Positions 58,312 through 60,999 of a DNA stretch of 64,000 bases are shown in pieces. Source of the stretch: Linyphia triangularis (taxonomy: Eukaryota > Arthropoda > Arachnida > Araneae > Linyphiidae); NCBI GenBank assembly GCA_963978545.1, contig OZ021729.1, positions 84,796,670 through 84,860,669 on the forward strand, written 5' to 3'. Below the pieces are notes generated by a model, which was not told where the DNA came from, searched no databases, and saw only the letters and a list, made by a program, of their open reading frames with translations. Numbering within the stretch: position 1 is the first letter of the stretch; every line of letters begins with the position of its first letter. The position numbers and the translations under genes are program-made.

Positions 58312-59637
58312 TAATTAAAAAAGAACTAATTAAAATTTTAACATTCTGTTTGACATACATAAAATTAGAAGGCTTAATAGACTGAGAGGCAACTGCAATT
58401 TTTGGACCCCATCGAACATTATTCTGAATTTTTTATAGAAATTAGAGAAAAGTGAGTAGATTACGAATCCACTGGTCTGCCGTGGCAAAAATGGCCGAAA
58501 CTGGTCAAAAATCAACTTTTAATAAGTTGAACTAAATCCAATTGCCAAATGCGCCATAACTTGCCAAATAATGAGCATTTTTTTTTTATTTGGTAACCCT
58601 CACTCTTTAATTTTCAATTAAGAAGGTTGCAGACGATTCAGATATCTGGCGACGGTCTACCAAGTTGGCAAAAAATATTATGTCACTTATGACGTAACTG
58701 ATGTCGCCAATTTGGCTTACTTTTAAAAGATACAAGTTTTCCGAGCCAAAGATCAGAAATCGTTTGCGCTTTTTCTCATTGAAAATCAAAATGAAGTGGG
58801 TTGCCAGACGAATAAGTTTGTTCTATTTTTGGCAAGTTATGACATATTTGGCAATCGGATTTTAGTTCAACTCATTCCAATTCAATTTTTGATCAATTTC
58901 GGCCATTTTTGCCACGGCAGACCAGTGGATTCCTAATCTACTCACTTTTCTCTAATTTCTATAAGAAAAATTCAGAATGATGTTCGATGGGGTCCAAAAA
59001 TTGCAGTCGCCTCTCGGACTATAAACTTCGTATGTTGAAAATTTCAGAGCCCTACTCCAATTTTATATTGATTTCTATAGATCCACAGACATACAGATAG
59101 ACACACAACTTGTTTTATTATTATAGATAGACATTAAATGAAAACAATTTATGCATGAAGTAGTCATTTTTGTAACTACTCACCAAACGTCAAGGTTATA
59201 GAAAGTAGTTACTAACTGCACTTGGGCTAGAAGATTGTAACATAACGAGTATAGGGAATGATCCTTAATTAGGTTGGTTGGTTGGTTGTATTCAGATTAT
59301 CTGGCGCCGTCAGCAACACGAGGGCTATAATGCGCCGAAACATTCGTCATTAGACAAGCCAACATACATTTACAAACACCCATGCCTAACACGGGACTCG
59401 AACCCGCAACCTCGCGGTGTAGAAGCTAGCACGCTAACCACTATACCGTTTGGTCGGCGATCCTTAATTAGGACTTTCACTTACGGTCTATGGCCATTAC
59501 CTCTTCCATGTGCAGTCCTGCCTTGACGAGGTTTGCCATGAACTTCTTTCGCCACGCTTCGTGTTTGTGAGTCTTCTGCGCAAAGCCCTTCGGATGAGGC
59601 TTGTCATCAGAGCTCTCTTCATACACCAGCACATAGT
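4972..59637 (-). CDS. Anoctamin (TMEM16), ANO7-like, 19 exons, 5' end outside window
   Basis: TMEM16 proteins are ten-helix membrane dimers that act as calcium-activated chloride channels or phospholipid scramblases; which applies here cannot be read from sequence. The exons (listed separately) join in phase into about 811 residues. Residues 1-184 are the cytosolic dimerisation domain, about 220-780 the membrane domain, 783-811 an acidic tail. ANO7-like signatures include [46 protein letters not shown] and [10 protein letters not shown]. Calcium ligands known from the family are all present: N545 and E549 (helix 6), E590 and E593 (helix 7), E622 and D626 (helix 8), in window numbering. NFT and NGT sequons lie in the last outer loop. 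All introns read GT-AG and no stop interrupts the frame. Family assignment is firm; the ANO7 subtype is inferred from remembered motifs. Confidence 0.92.
5062..7156 (-). other. Intron between exons 18 and 19
   Basis: Holds a SINE (5723-5901), two similar A-rich segments (about 5505-5566 and 6040-6110, each with TTTACTTTCAATTA and a CATAGGGTAA motif), a degenerate pair near 6345-6440 and 6465-6545, and an A-run at about 6106-6138. No gene. Confidence 0.7.
5723..5901 (-). mobile_element. tRNA-derived SINE, copy 1
   Basis: The family reads, 5' to 3', GCCGACCAAACGGTATAGTG (A-box region TAGTGGTTAGCGTG), B box GGTTCGAGTCC or GGTTCCGAGTCC, a 100-base body and an (AACC)n tail. This copy is flanked by a perfect 14-base duplication TACAGGCAACCATG at 5709-5722 and 5902-5915. 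Confidence 0.9.
7157..7288 (-). CDS. Anoctamin window exon 18 (helix 10)
   Basis: 44 codons: [20 protein letters not shown] then [13 protein letters not shown]. The PDIPE motif and basic helix close the conserved TMEM16 core. Donor AAG|GTAAGA. Confidence 0.96.
8182..8400. mobile_element. Inverted-end MITE
   Basis: Ends TAGTCTGTCCTGATCAGACT and the matching inverse at 8380-8400, extending over the CCCGATCGGAGT block. About 219 bases, non-coding. Superfamily not determined. Confidence 0.55.
8819..9456. mobile_element. piggyBac-like non-autonomous element
   Basis: Ends CCCTTTGCATTCC and GAGTGAAAAGGG; the right flank is TTAA, the left is TTGA (one base decayed). Sub-terminal GGGGGACATC hairpins occur at both ends. 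A further TTAACCCTTTGCACTCG sits at 8536-8552 and may be the end of a second, truncated or nested copy. The 86-codon frame inside is not recognisable. Confidence 0.55.
9548..9638 (-). CDS. Anoctamin window exon 17
   Basis: [20 protein letters not shown] then [11 protein letters not shown], matching CRY--FRD--G----YW-LLA-R-AFV. Phase 2 in, 0 out. Confidence 0.93.
9899..11499 (-). mobile_element. Tc1-family DNA transposon, complete length
   Basis: 1601 bases between TA dinucleotides (9897-9898, 11500-11501). Outer inverted ends CAGTCAGTCACAAAAGTCTA; a second, inner copy of the same motif lies near 10079-10100 and 11295-11322, the IR/DR arrangement seen in many Tc1 elements. Carries the broken transposase at 10149-11165. 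Confidence 0.92.
10149..11165 (-). pseudogene. Tc1 transposase, two frameshifts
   Basis: The N-terminal frame (11165 to about 10830) has two helix-turn-helix segments separated by the GRPRK linker. The catalytic part has FTDES (first Asp), a second site at FQQ(D), and [12 protein letters not shown] with the third acid. Spacing from second Asp to Glu is 34, the Tc1 type. One frameshift lies near 10820-10845. A second removes one base within the second catalytic Asp region near 10440. Total would be about 339 residues, the usual Tc1 length. Not functional as written. Confidence 0.9.
12046..12703. mobile_element. MITE-1 copy a, with fold-back MITE inside
   Basis: Begins AGAAGTCCTAGTAAGGA and ends TATAGGACTTCCC, with long inverted sub-terminal arms (TTAGAAACTACTTTCTA). 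The fold-back element sits a few bases before its right end. Other copies: 19877, 21976 and 55178. Confidence 0.8.
12462..12690. mobile_element. Fold-back MITE, copy 2, nested in MITE-1
   Basis: Inverted relative to the copy at 2859; flanked by TATA (12458-12461, 12691-12694). Removing it restores CTTACTATAGGACTTCC, the terminal sequence seen in MITE-1 copy d. Confidence 0.85.
12834..13012 (-). mobile_element. tRNA-derived SINE, copy 2
   Basis: Full length with the GCCGACC head at the right. Flanks AAGAAAGG and AGGAAAAGG are only an approximate duplication. Ends 55 bases from the exon 16 donor. Confidence 0.85.
13068..13201 (-). CDS. Anoctamin window exon 16 (last outer loop)
   Basis: [20 protein letters not shown], then [20 protein letters not shown] with two N-glycosylation sequons. 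A SINE head ends 55 bases beyond the donor. Confidence 0.93.
13354..13683. mobile_element. MITE-4 copy a
   Basis: Inverted ends (TC)GATATAGATAAACAACTG and CAGTTGTTTATCTATATCGA. The family is hAT-type because copies b and c have perfect 8-base duplications. Several spurious short frames run across it. Confidence 0.75.
14174..15111. repeat. Interspersed repeat family H3, interrupted
   Basis: Shares both ends with 50987-51468: start (G)CTTCTGTTG-C-GCGTGTGCTTGG and end CGAAGTTAAT. A third fragment is at about 63240-63323. Probably a Helitron-like or other non-autonomous element; class not settled. Confidence 0.5.
14450..14985. mobile_element. hAT-like element rich in ATCGAT motifs
   Basis: Ends AGGTCGGAAATATCGATACT and the inverse of AGGTCACTGTATCGATACTA. 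Interrupts repeat H3. Contains a (TA)n microsatellite at about 14646-14692. No clear target duplication. Confidence 0.45.
15133..15338 (-). CDS. Anoctamin window exon 15 (helices 7-8)
   Basis: [20 protein letters not shown], then [20 protein letters not shown] and a helix ending [10 protein letters not shown] and D of EIRLD are the helix-8 calcium ligands. This is the longest exon and the best diagnostic stretch for the family. Confidence 0.97.
15339..16560 (-). other. Intron between exons 14 and 15
   Basis: Contains the 60-base minisatellite and a GA/A-rich run at about 16020-16072. The rest is AT-rich. Confidence 0.7.
15424..15945. repeat. 60-base minisatellite, about 8-9 units
   Basis: Unit GATCGTGGAAAACAAGCTAA ... 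TTTACAGACTGAT repeats with an exact 60-base period from about 15590 to 15890. Edge units are more diverged (GTGGTGATCG variants). Reading frames across it are an artefact of the period being divisible by three. Confidence 0.93.
16561..16685 (-). CDS. Anoctamin window exon 14
   Basis: Basic linker [13 protein letters not shown], then [20 protein letters not shown]. The EYLEM glutamates are the helix-7 calcium ligands. Phase 2 in, 1 out. Confidence 0.94.
16686..17838 (-). other. Introns 13-14 and 12-13
   Basis: Two introns (16686-17405 and 17504-17838) around exon 13. AT-rich, no repeat or gene that I recognise; among the few TE-poor parts of the window. Confidence 0.6.
17406..17503 (-). CDS. 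Anoctamin window exon 13 (helix 6)
   Basis: [20 protein letters not shown] followed by [13 protein letters not shown]. The Asn and Glu of NNAQE match two TMEM16 calcium ligands. An overlapping plus-strand frame here is a shadow. Confidence 0.95.
17839..17893 (-). CDS. Anoctamin window exon 12 (55-base exon)
   Basis: [18 protein letters not shown], completing KGRFVGYPG across the junction. Very short, but both splice sites (AACAG|A and GAA|GTAAG) and both phases fit. Confidence 0.92.
18164..18921 (-). mobile_element. Non-autonomous Helitron
   Basis: Read on the minus strand it begins TCTATATATTTAATAG and ends with a hairpin GGGGGCGAAGCCCCC then CTAG. It is preceded by A and followed by T. 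TC...hairpin...CTRR inserted between A and T, without target duplication, is the Helitron signature. No Rep/helicase coding. A second copy starts at 63324. Confidence 0.85.
19877..20305. mobile_element. MITE-1 copy b
   Basis: Full-length relative of copy a, from AGGTCTTAGAAAGGATCATT to ATGATCCTTTCTATGACTTC. Its right end lies 26 bases from the exon 11 donor. Confidence 0.8.
20332..20443 (-). CDS. Anoctamin window exon 11 (helix 5)
   Basis: [20 protein letters not shown] then [18 protein letters not shown], the strongly conserved [14 protein letters not shown] block. Donor GTAAGT lies 26 bases from the end of a MITE-1 copy. Confidence 0.95.
20677..21561. mobile_element. MITE-4 copy b, interrupted by mariner-like DNA
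   Basis: Outer ends CATCGA.. and ..TCGATG with a perfect 8-base duplication ATTAGAGC at 20669-20676 and 21562-21569. This sets the family as hAT-type. Confidence 0.85.
21005..21551 (+). mobile_element. Mariner-like element, internally deleted
   Basis: Inverted ends GGTTGTAAAGTCAG..CC--ATTTGTAACAA; the right end carries the full CAGGGTGG tip, the left lacks it. The frame 21133-21432 holds only the last third of a DDE transposase ([17 protein letters not shown], the third catalytic Asp, and a C-terminal helix ending GAYVEM). Too short to be active. A relative lies at 59787. Confidence 0.75.
21976..22391. mobile_element. MITE-1 copy c
   Basis: Same arms as copies a and b, from ATAGTAAAGATCATTCC to GATCCTTACTTAGTGCTTCC. 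The short frame 22241-22462 is within it and not a gene. Confidence 0.78.
23124..23617. repeat. Tandem LTR-like remnant
   Basis: Two direct copies (about 23124-23270 and 23475-23617) share AAAGCGTATG, CGCTGTGGGCGACG, CAAGACCATTGGAACTCGAG and end TTATTTGAGGTCGCCACA. The right copy is preceded by AATAAAG, like the R-U5 part of a retrotransposon LTR. No gag or pol is seen. Class unproven. Confidence 0.35.
23932..24127 (-). CDS. Anoctamin window exon 10 (helices 3-4)
   Basis: [20 protein letters not shown], a short loop, then [20 protein letters not shown]. Corresponds to the IASLTGSVVNL block of ANO7. Ends in phase 1. Confidence 0.93.
24738..26525 (-). mobile_element. MITE-2 copy b, split by a hAT
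   Basis: Left part has AACTTAAATATATGTTGATC; right part TTTTTAACCACGGTTACTAT and AGAGTTTTAACGAATCG. These are contiguous in copies a and f, so the hAT divided one element. Both tips are degraded. Confidence 0.7.
24830..26458. mobile_element. hAT element with perfect 8-base duplication
   Basis: Ends TAGGCTTGGGCGATG and CATCGCCCATGCCTA, flanked by CTTGATAC at 24822-24829 and 26459-26466. 1629 bases, with a G-tract near 25805 and no transposase frame; non-autonomous or a decayed copy. Confidence 0.9.
26717..26854 (-). CDS. Anoctamin window exon 9
   Basis: 46 codons: [24 protein letters not shown], then [14 protein letters not shown] entering helix 3. Phase 0 at both ends. The extra overlapping reading frames here (26566-26937) are shadows. 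Confidence 0.93.
26935..27005 (-). repeat. tRNA-like SINE head, second family
   Basis: Minus strand reads GCCTAGTGGTTAGCGCGCC (A box) and CAGGTTCGACTCCCC (B box), the pol III promoter pair. Acceptor and T stems do not pair well, so it is a SINE head or decayed tRNA rather than a working tRNA gene. Confidence 0.55.
27593..27882. mobile_element. hAT-type MITE with about 78-base inverted arms
   Basis: Ends CATAGACTTATTATTATC and its inverse, flanked by a perfect 8-base duplication TTTTCAAT (27585-27592, 27883-27890). Confidence 0.85.
28344..28661. mobile_element. MITE-4 copy c
   Basis: CATCGATATTGATAAAC to the matching inverse, flanked by TTCAATAC at 28336-28343 and 28662-28669. Confidence 0.85.
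29889..30098. mobile_element. TA-flanked MITE, Tc1/mariner type
   Basis: 210 bases; ends CGGGGTGTTCACAAAGTAGC and its inverse ending ACACCCTG, each next to TA. Arms extend over about 40 bases. Confidence 0.75.
30223..30890. mobile_element. MITE-5 copy a
   Basis: Inverted ends TAGTCCGAGA-GCGACTGC and TTGGACCCCATCGAACATC. The centre has complementary blocks around TGACGTAA. Shares more than 90% by eye with 58378-59022. Its right edge is about 20 bases from the exon 8 donor. Confidence 0.82.
30911..30993 (-). CDS. Anoctamin window exon 8
   Basis: [20 protein letters not shown] then an acidic run ending EEEE. EYWKRK-A-L-Y-WD is shared with ANO7. The donor GTTTGAG is weak, and a MITE-5 copy begins about 20 bases into the intron. 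Confidence 0.92.
30994..32763 (-). other. Intron between exons 7 and 8
   Basis: Apart from the 32045-32308 MITE and a G-tract near 31287 nothing stands out. The plus frame 31548-31751 is not recognisable. Confidence 0.6.
32045..32308. mobile_element. Inverted-end MITE
   Basis: 264 bases with 31-base ends, CAATTGAGGACTA--AATGGA and its inverse ending TAGTCCTCAATTG. Superfamily unknown. Confidence 0.65.
32764..32930 (-). CDS. Anoctamin window exon 7 (first outer loop)
   Basis: Holds the Cys-rich extracellular loop, with [14 protein letters not shown] and [10 protein letters not shown], followed by [17 protein letters not shown] entering helix 2. The paired cysteines are typical of TMEM16. Confidence 0.95.
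33152..33670 (+). mobile_element. MITE-2 copy c with internal repeat expansion
   Basis: Ends CTATACATTGGGATAGG and TTGTCCCGAGGTATAG. Longer than its sisters because of the tandem array at about 33195-33425. Confidence 0.8.
33195..33425. repeat. 44-base tandem repeat, about 5 units
   Basis: Unit ACGATGAGTGAAATGGTTTA ... GATTGGCTGACTGGA, exact 44-base period. It is an amplified piece of MITE-2, present once in copies d and e. Confidence 0.9.
34669..34818. mobile_element. 150-base TA-flanked MITE
   Basis: Ends CAGAGCCACTCGAGTGGCGA and its inverse ending GAGTGGCTCTG, flanked by TA. GC-richer than its surroundings. Confidence 0.75.
35198..35288 (-). CDS. Anoctamin window exon 6 (helix 1)
   Basis: [20 protein letters not shown] is the first membrane helix. 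Phases 1 in and 2 out agree with both neighbours. Donor GTAAGT. Confidence 0.95.
35952..37277 (+). mobile_element. Helitron with internal tandem repeats
   Basis: Begins TCTATTTATAATAATAAAAC, then a GTCT-rich run. Six or so degenerate units of about 140-150 bases (core CTGAAATTTTCA-CATAAGT) follow. Ends GGTATTTAGCTAG followed by T. Sister of the reverse copy at 55435. No coding frame. Confidence 0.8.
37713..37860. repeat. Fold-back, 148 bases
   Basis: AGTTTTGCTGGAAAGATTGA at the left is mirrored at the right; inner arms around TTACTAAAATTTAT also pair, so nearly the whole segment could form one hairpin. Confidence 0.75.
38338..38682 (+). mobile_element. MITE-2 copy d
   Basis: Carries a single ACGCCCTGATTGGCTGA unit, GAAAAGTAAAATAG and ATCAACATATATTTAAGTTG. 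Ends 33 bases from the exon 5 donor. Confidence 0.75.
38715..38880 (-). CDS. Anoctamin window exon 5
   Basis: Starts GPYQLP directly after the PLHD of exon 4, then [20 protein letters not shown] and [14 protein letters not shown]. This is the most conserved stretch leading into helix 1. Ends in phase 1. Confidence 0.95.
39060..39244 (-). mobile_element. tRNA-derived SINE, copy 3
   Basis: Full length; perfect duplication TCCAAGTAATTT at 39048-39059 and 39245-39256. Confidence 0.9.
40267..40446 (-). repeat. tRNA-like SINE, third family
   Basis: Minus strand has GATGGCTGTGTGGTTAACGC (A-box-like) and GGAATCGAGTACC (B-box-like). Body differs from the main SINE. Boundaries approximate. Confidence 0.5.
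40670..44881 (+). pseudogene. P-element/THAP9-like transposase, 4 exons, 2 frameshifts
   Basis: Exons 40670-40740, 41394-41662, 42172-42412 and 42984-44881, joined by GT-AG introns in phase. Exons 1-2 encode a complete THAP zinc finger: CCAFGC, CSKHF--DCF and AVPTVF. Exon 3 is a Lys-rich coiled coil. Exon 4 has the RNase-H core: [11 protein letters not shown] and [10 protein letters not shown] (two Asp), then [16 protein letters not shown], whose D-x-x-E spacing equals the last acids of Drosophila P transposase. It ends with a [11 protein letters not shown] and C--C module. Frameshifts lie near 42240 and in the T-run near 43650. Otherwise little decayed. Confidence 0.92.
41725..42063 (+). repeat. 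SINE in intron 2 of the P-like transposase
   Basis: tRNA-like head CAGTGGCTCAGTGGATAAGG with TTTTCGAATCC as B box. The downstream body ends around CAACCAATAACC. Lies between the splice sites, so it need not disturb the gene. Confidence 0.55.
45190..45688. repeat. Direct duplication, about 195 bases, 302 apart
   Basis: 45190-45378 and 45492-45688 share AACAAAATTATTTTTATTAA through ATTTTAAATGTTTATG. Further ATATTTTCTATAAAATGCAA pieces follow near 45453, 45714 and 45755. Lies in the P element 3' region. Confidence 0.85.
46180..46790. repeat. Tandem units of about 180 bases, 4 copies
   Basis: Each unit has TTTTC-T-TGTTGCC, GGCGAACCAA, a GAAAGTGCTTTAGTTTT stretch and a GCGGCGCCGG block. Diverged, so an old array. 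Confidence 0.8.
46801..47103 (+). pseudogene. hAT-type zinc-finger fragment
   Basis: Frame contains [20 protein letters not shown] and HINSKKH. C--C...H----H with SHGG is a zinc-finger arrangement common at the N-terminus of some hAT transposases. No catalytic region follows, so only the DNA-binding part remains. Family call is from memory. Confidence 0.5.
48301..48482 (-). mobile_element. tRNA-derived SINE, copy 4
   Basis: Perfect 14-base duplication CCCTCAGTTGTAGG at 48287-48300 and 48483-48496. Lies just outside the right end of the P element. Confidence 0.9.
49010..49583. mobile_element. MITE-5 copy b, tips truncated
   Basis: Has the CTGGTCTGCC and ATTCAGAATGATGTTCGA blocks and a near-perfect central palindrome around TGATGACGTAATATG (49245-49315). 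Left tip missing. About 50 bases from the exon 4 donor. Confidence 0.75.
49634..49802 (-). CDS. Anoctamin window exon 4
   Basis: Reads [20 protein letters not shown] and ends [11 protein letters not shown]. The family hallmark in this place is SR-RI-IV---L and the AAFPLHDG block. The split Lys codon with exon 3 resolves correctly. Donor GTAAGA. Confidence 0.92.
49803..50745 (-). other. Intron between exons 3 and 4
   Basis: Holds SINE copy 5; the rest (50180-50745) is AT-rich with nothing recognised. Confidence 0.65.
49999..50166 (-). mobile_element. tRNA-derived SINE, copy 5, 5'-truncated
   Basis: Lacks the first dozen bases of the head. Perfect duplication TAGCAGTTCAGG at 49987-49998 and 50167-50178 shows it was inserted already truncated. 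Confidence 0.88.
50746..50882 (-). CDS. Anoctamin window exon 3
   Basis: Reads [15 protein letters not shown] then [13 protein letters not shown], leading into the K-FLGSDN block. Phase 0 start, two-base overhang at the end, donor GTAAGT. Confidence 0.9.
50987..51468. repeat. Interspersed repeat family H3, uninterrupted copy
   Basis: Reads from GTGCCGCTTCTGTTG to ATATAAGGGATTTAAAAAT. Shows the empty site of the ATCGAT-rich element found inside the 14174 copy. Confidence 0.55.
52596..52943 (+). mobile_element. MITE-2 copy e
   Basis: Ends CTATACATTGTGATAGG and CCTCGATGTATAG; single internal unit. Ends about 85 bases from the exon 2 donor. Confidence 0.78.
53029..53136 (-). CDS. Anoctamin window exon 2
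   Basis: 36 codons, phase 0 at both ends, reading [19 protein letters not shown], which matches the HLSAPW-VL--YAE block of anoctamins. Acceptor TTGCAG|GAAG and donor CAA|GTAGGC. Confidence 0.9.
53735..53912 (-). mobile_element. tRNA-derived SINE, copy 6
   Basis: Perfect 13-base duplication CCCTAGGTTTTGG (53722-53734, 53913-53925). Confidence 0.9.
54346..55173. mobile_element. MITE-5 copy c, right end missing
   Basis: Starts TGGTCCGAAAGGCAA-TGC and keeps the CCCCATCGAACATC block; stops at GATGTTC where MITE-1 copy d begins. Contains an A-run near 54820-54851 and complementary blocks around 54650-54740. Confidence 0.75.
55763..56021. mobile_element. GC-rich piggyBac-type MITE in the Helitron
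   Basis: Ends CCTGTTCAGGACCG and CGGTCCTGAACAGG with TTAA on both sides. The other Helitron copy has the empty TTAA site. Body is notably GC-rich, with GATCAC and CGCG motifs. Confidence 0.88.
56096..57443. mobile_element. hAT element in the Helitron
   Basis: Ends CAAGGCTGTAGCCAGG and CCCTACGGCCCTG, flanked by AACACGCC (56088-56095, 57444-57451). G-tracts sit next to both ends (56122, 57399). A palindrome around GATGACCGG lies at 56210-56300. No transposase frame. Confidence 0.87.
58378..59022. mobile_element. MITE-5 copy d in the Helitron
   Basis: Both ends intact (TAGACTGAGAGGC and CTCTCGGACTA). Interrupts an ATTAGAAGGC--ACTTATGTTG unit of the Helitron repeat. Confidence 0.85.
59274..59458 (-). 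mobile_element. tRNA-derived SINE, copy 7
   Basis: Perfect duplication GATCCTTAATTAGG at 59260-59273 and 59459-59472; it sits in the terminal arm of MITE-1 copy d. Confidence 0.9.
59501..59637 (-). CDS. Anoctamin window exon 1 (dimerisation domain start)
   Basis: Encodes [11 protein letters not shown] followed by a basic/aromatic helix ending GLHMEE; the YVL(V/A)(W/F/Y)E motif opens the anoctamin dimerisation domain. It begins with the last two bases of a split codon, so a further 5' exon exists beyond the window. The donor GAG|GTAATG keeps phase 0 with exon 2. A stronger-looking donor, GTAAGT at 59483-59484, would break the frame. Confidence 0.85.
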
Positions 59638-59786
59638 CTGAAAAAAAACAAAAACATTCTTTTAACTTATTCGGTGGAAAAGTTATGCCTCAACATTTCT
59701 AATTTTCAGTTATTTTTCACTGCTGAATTTTATGAAATGTTACTTGTGGACTACCTGCAGCAGTGTACCGAATTCTTCAACAGTTA

Positions 59787-60105
59787 CAGGGTGGTTGTAA
59801 AGCCAGTACCTATTTGTAAAACTGAATAATTCAAAGAGCAAACAACCTATCGCAGTGTGATGCCCATAGAATACATTATTAAGACGTACCATTTGGTTTT
59901 TAAGTGACATTTCAACGTATGAACCCGCATTTTCCACAAGTTTTTGGAATCTGTTAGGACCATACTCCAAGGCTCTTCCTAGCAATTCAAATGGAACATT
60001 TACAAACACTTCACGCATACTTTGCTCAAGGCTGTTAATATCCCTTGGTTTTGACTTGCACACTTTGGGTAAAGGAACATTTTAATGCAAGGTGGATCCA
60101 ATTTT
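59787..60105 (-). mobile_element. Mariner-like remnant, 3' end only
   Basis: Intact tip CAGGGTGGTTGTAAAG next to TA at 59785-59786. The minus frame 59740-60063 gives the transposase C-terminus (RDINSLEQSMREVFVNVP, ENAGSYVEM), homologous to the 21133 frame. The other end is lost. Confidence 0.72.
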
Positions 60106-60113
60106 TTAATAGC

Positions 60114-60990
60114 GTACTTGAGCCTTGACTATAAGCTGTTGGGTTGGTTGTTTTCAGATTATCTGGCGCCGTCAGCAACACGAGGGCTATAATGCGCCGA
60201 ATCATTCGTCATTAGACAAGCCAACATACATTTACAAACACCCATGCCTAACACGGGACTCGGAACCAGCAACCTCGCGGTCTAGTAGCTATCACGCTAA
60301 CCACTATACCGTTTGGTTGGTTGTATTCAGATTATCTGGCGCCGTCAGCAACACGAGGGCTATAATGCACCGAAACATTCATCATTAGACAAGCCAACAT
60401 ACATTTACAAACACCCATGCCTTACACGGGACTCGGAACCCGCAACCTCGCGGTCTAGTAGCTATCACGATAACCACTCTACCGTTTGGTCGGCATAAGC
60501 TGTTGGGTGAATCCTTCTGCGTACAGATACAGTTCCGAACAAATAAAATCTTTTTTCAGTAATATCAATAATGTTACCAGACGTCCCGCTTTTGGAGAGA
60601 CAGTCCCGCTTTTCACCTCGCTGTCCCGCTGACCGAATATTCCGCCCAGTTTTCCCGCTTTACCGTTACAAAAAGTCCTTCAAAACAAAACGAAACAAAA
60701 ATGTCGCCAGAACTTGAAAACTAACAGAGAAGGTAACAGGTGAAATTTTAGCCCCACATTAAATATTAATAACCTGCGCACATAGTTTTGTATAAAACTT
60801 AAAATATATGTTAATAACAACAACAAAAATAAGAGCCTTCAAGTTTAAATTTTAATTAATATTTTACTTTTCTAACCACGGATACTATAAGAGTTTTACC
60901 GAATCGACCACACGTAGTTCTAATCTTCCAATCAGGGCCTAGTCACCGGTAATTAGCGTATTCTATAAGTTCAAGTACGCCTTTCCCAAT
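60114..60990 (-). mobile_element. MITE-2 copy f, twice interrupted
   Basis: ACTTGAGCCTTGACTATAAG to CGCCTTTCCCAATGT. Interrupted by the SINE dimer and by a segment at about 60570-60768 (TTACCAGACGTCCCGC...) bordered by similar AATATCAATAA / AATATTAATAA. Confidence 0.72.
60144..60494 (-). mobile_element. Head-to-tail SINE dimer
   Basis: Two full monomers joined at about 60313-60320, where the (AACC)n tail of one merges with the GACCAAACGG head of the next. One duplication, ATAAGCTGTTGGG, flanks the pair (60131-60143, 60495-60507); none lies at the junction. Confidence 0.9.
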
Positions 60991-60999
60991 GTCTCGTGC

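Larger units (their letters stand above)
55435..59127 (-). mobile_element. Helitron inserted in MITE-1, with exact empty site
   Basis: Minus strand starts TCTATAATAATAAAACAAG and ends GGTATTCAGGTAG. Removing it joins ATAATAGA to TAGACATT, as in MITE-1 copy a, so insertion was between A and T with no duplication. Internal repeats match the 35952 copy. It has grown by three insertions. Confidence 0.88.
55178..59479. mobile_element. MITE-1 copy d, split by a Helitron
   Basis: Left half 55178-55434, right half 59128-59273, with SINE copy 7 near its end. Right terminus lies about 20 bases from exon 1. Confidence 0.82.
53137..59500 (-). other. Intron between exons 1 and 2: transposon nest
   Basis: 6.4 kb, almost all repeats: SINE copy 6, truncated MITE-5 copy c, then MITE-1 copy d enclosing a Helitron that encloses three further elements, then SINE copy 7. 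Confidence 0.8.
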
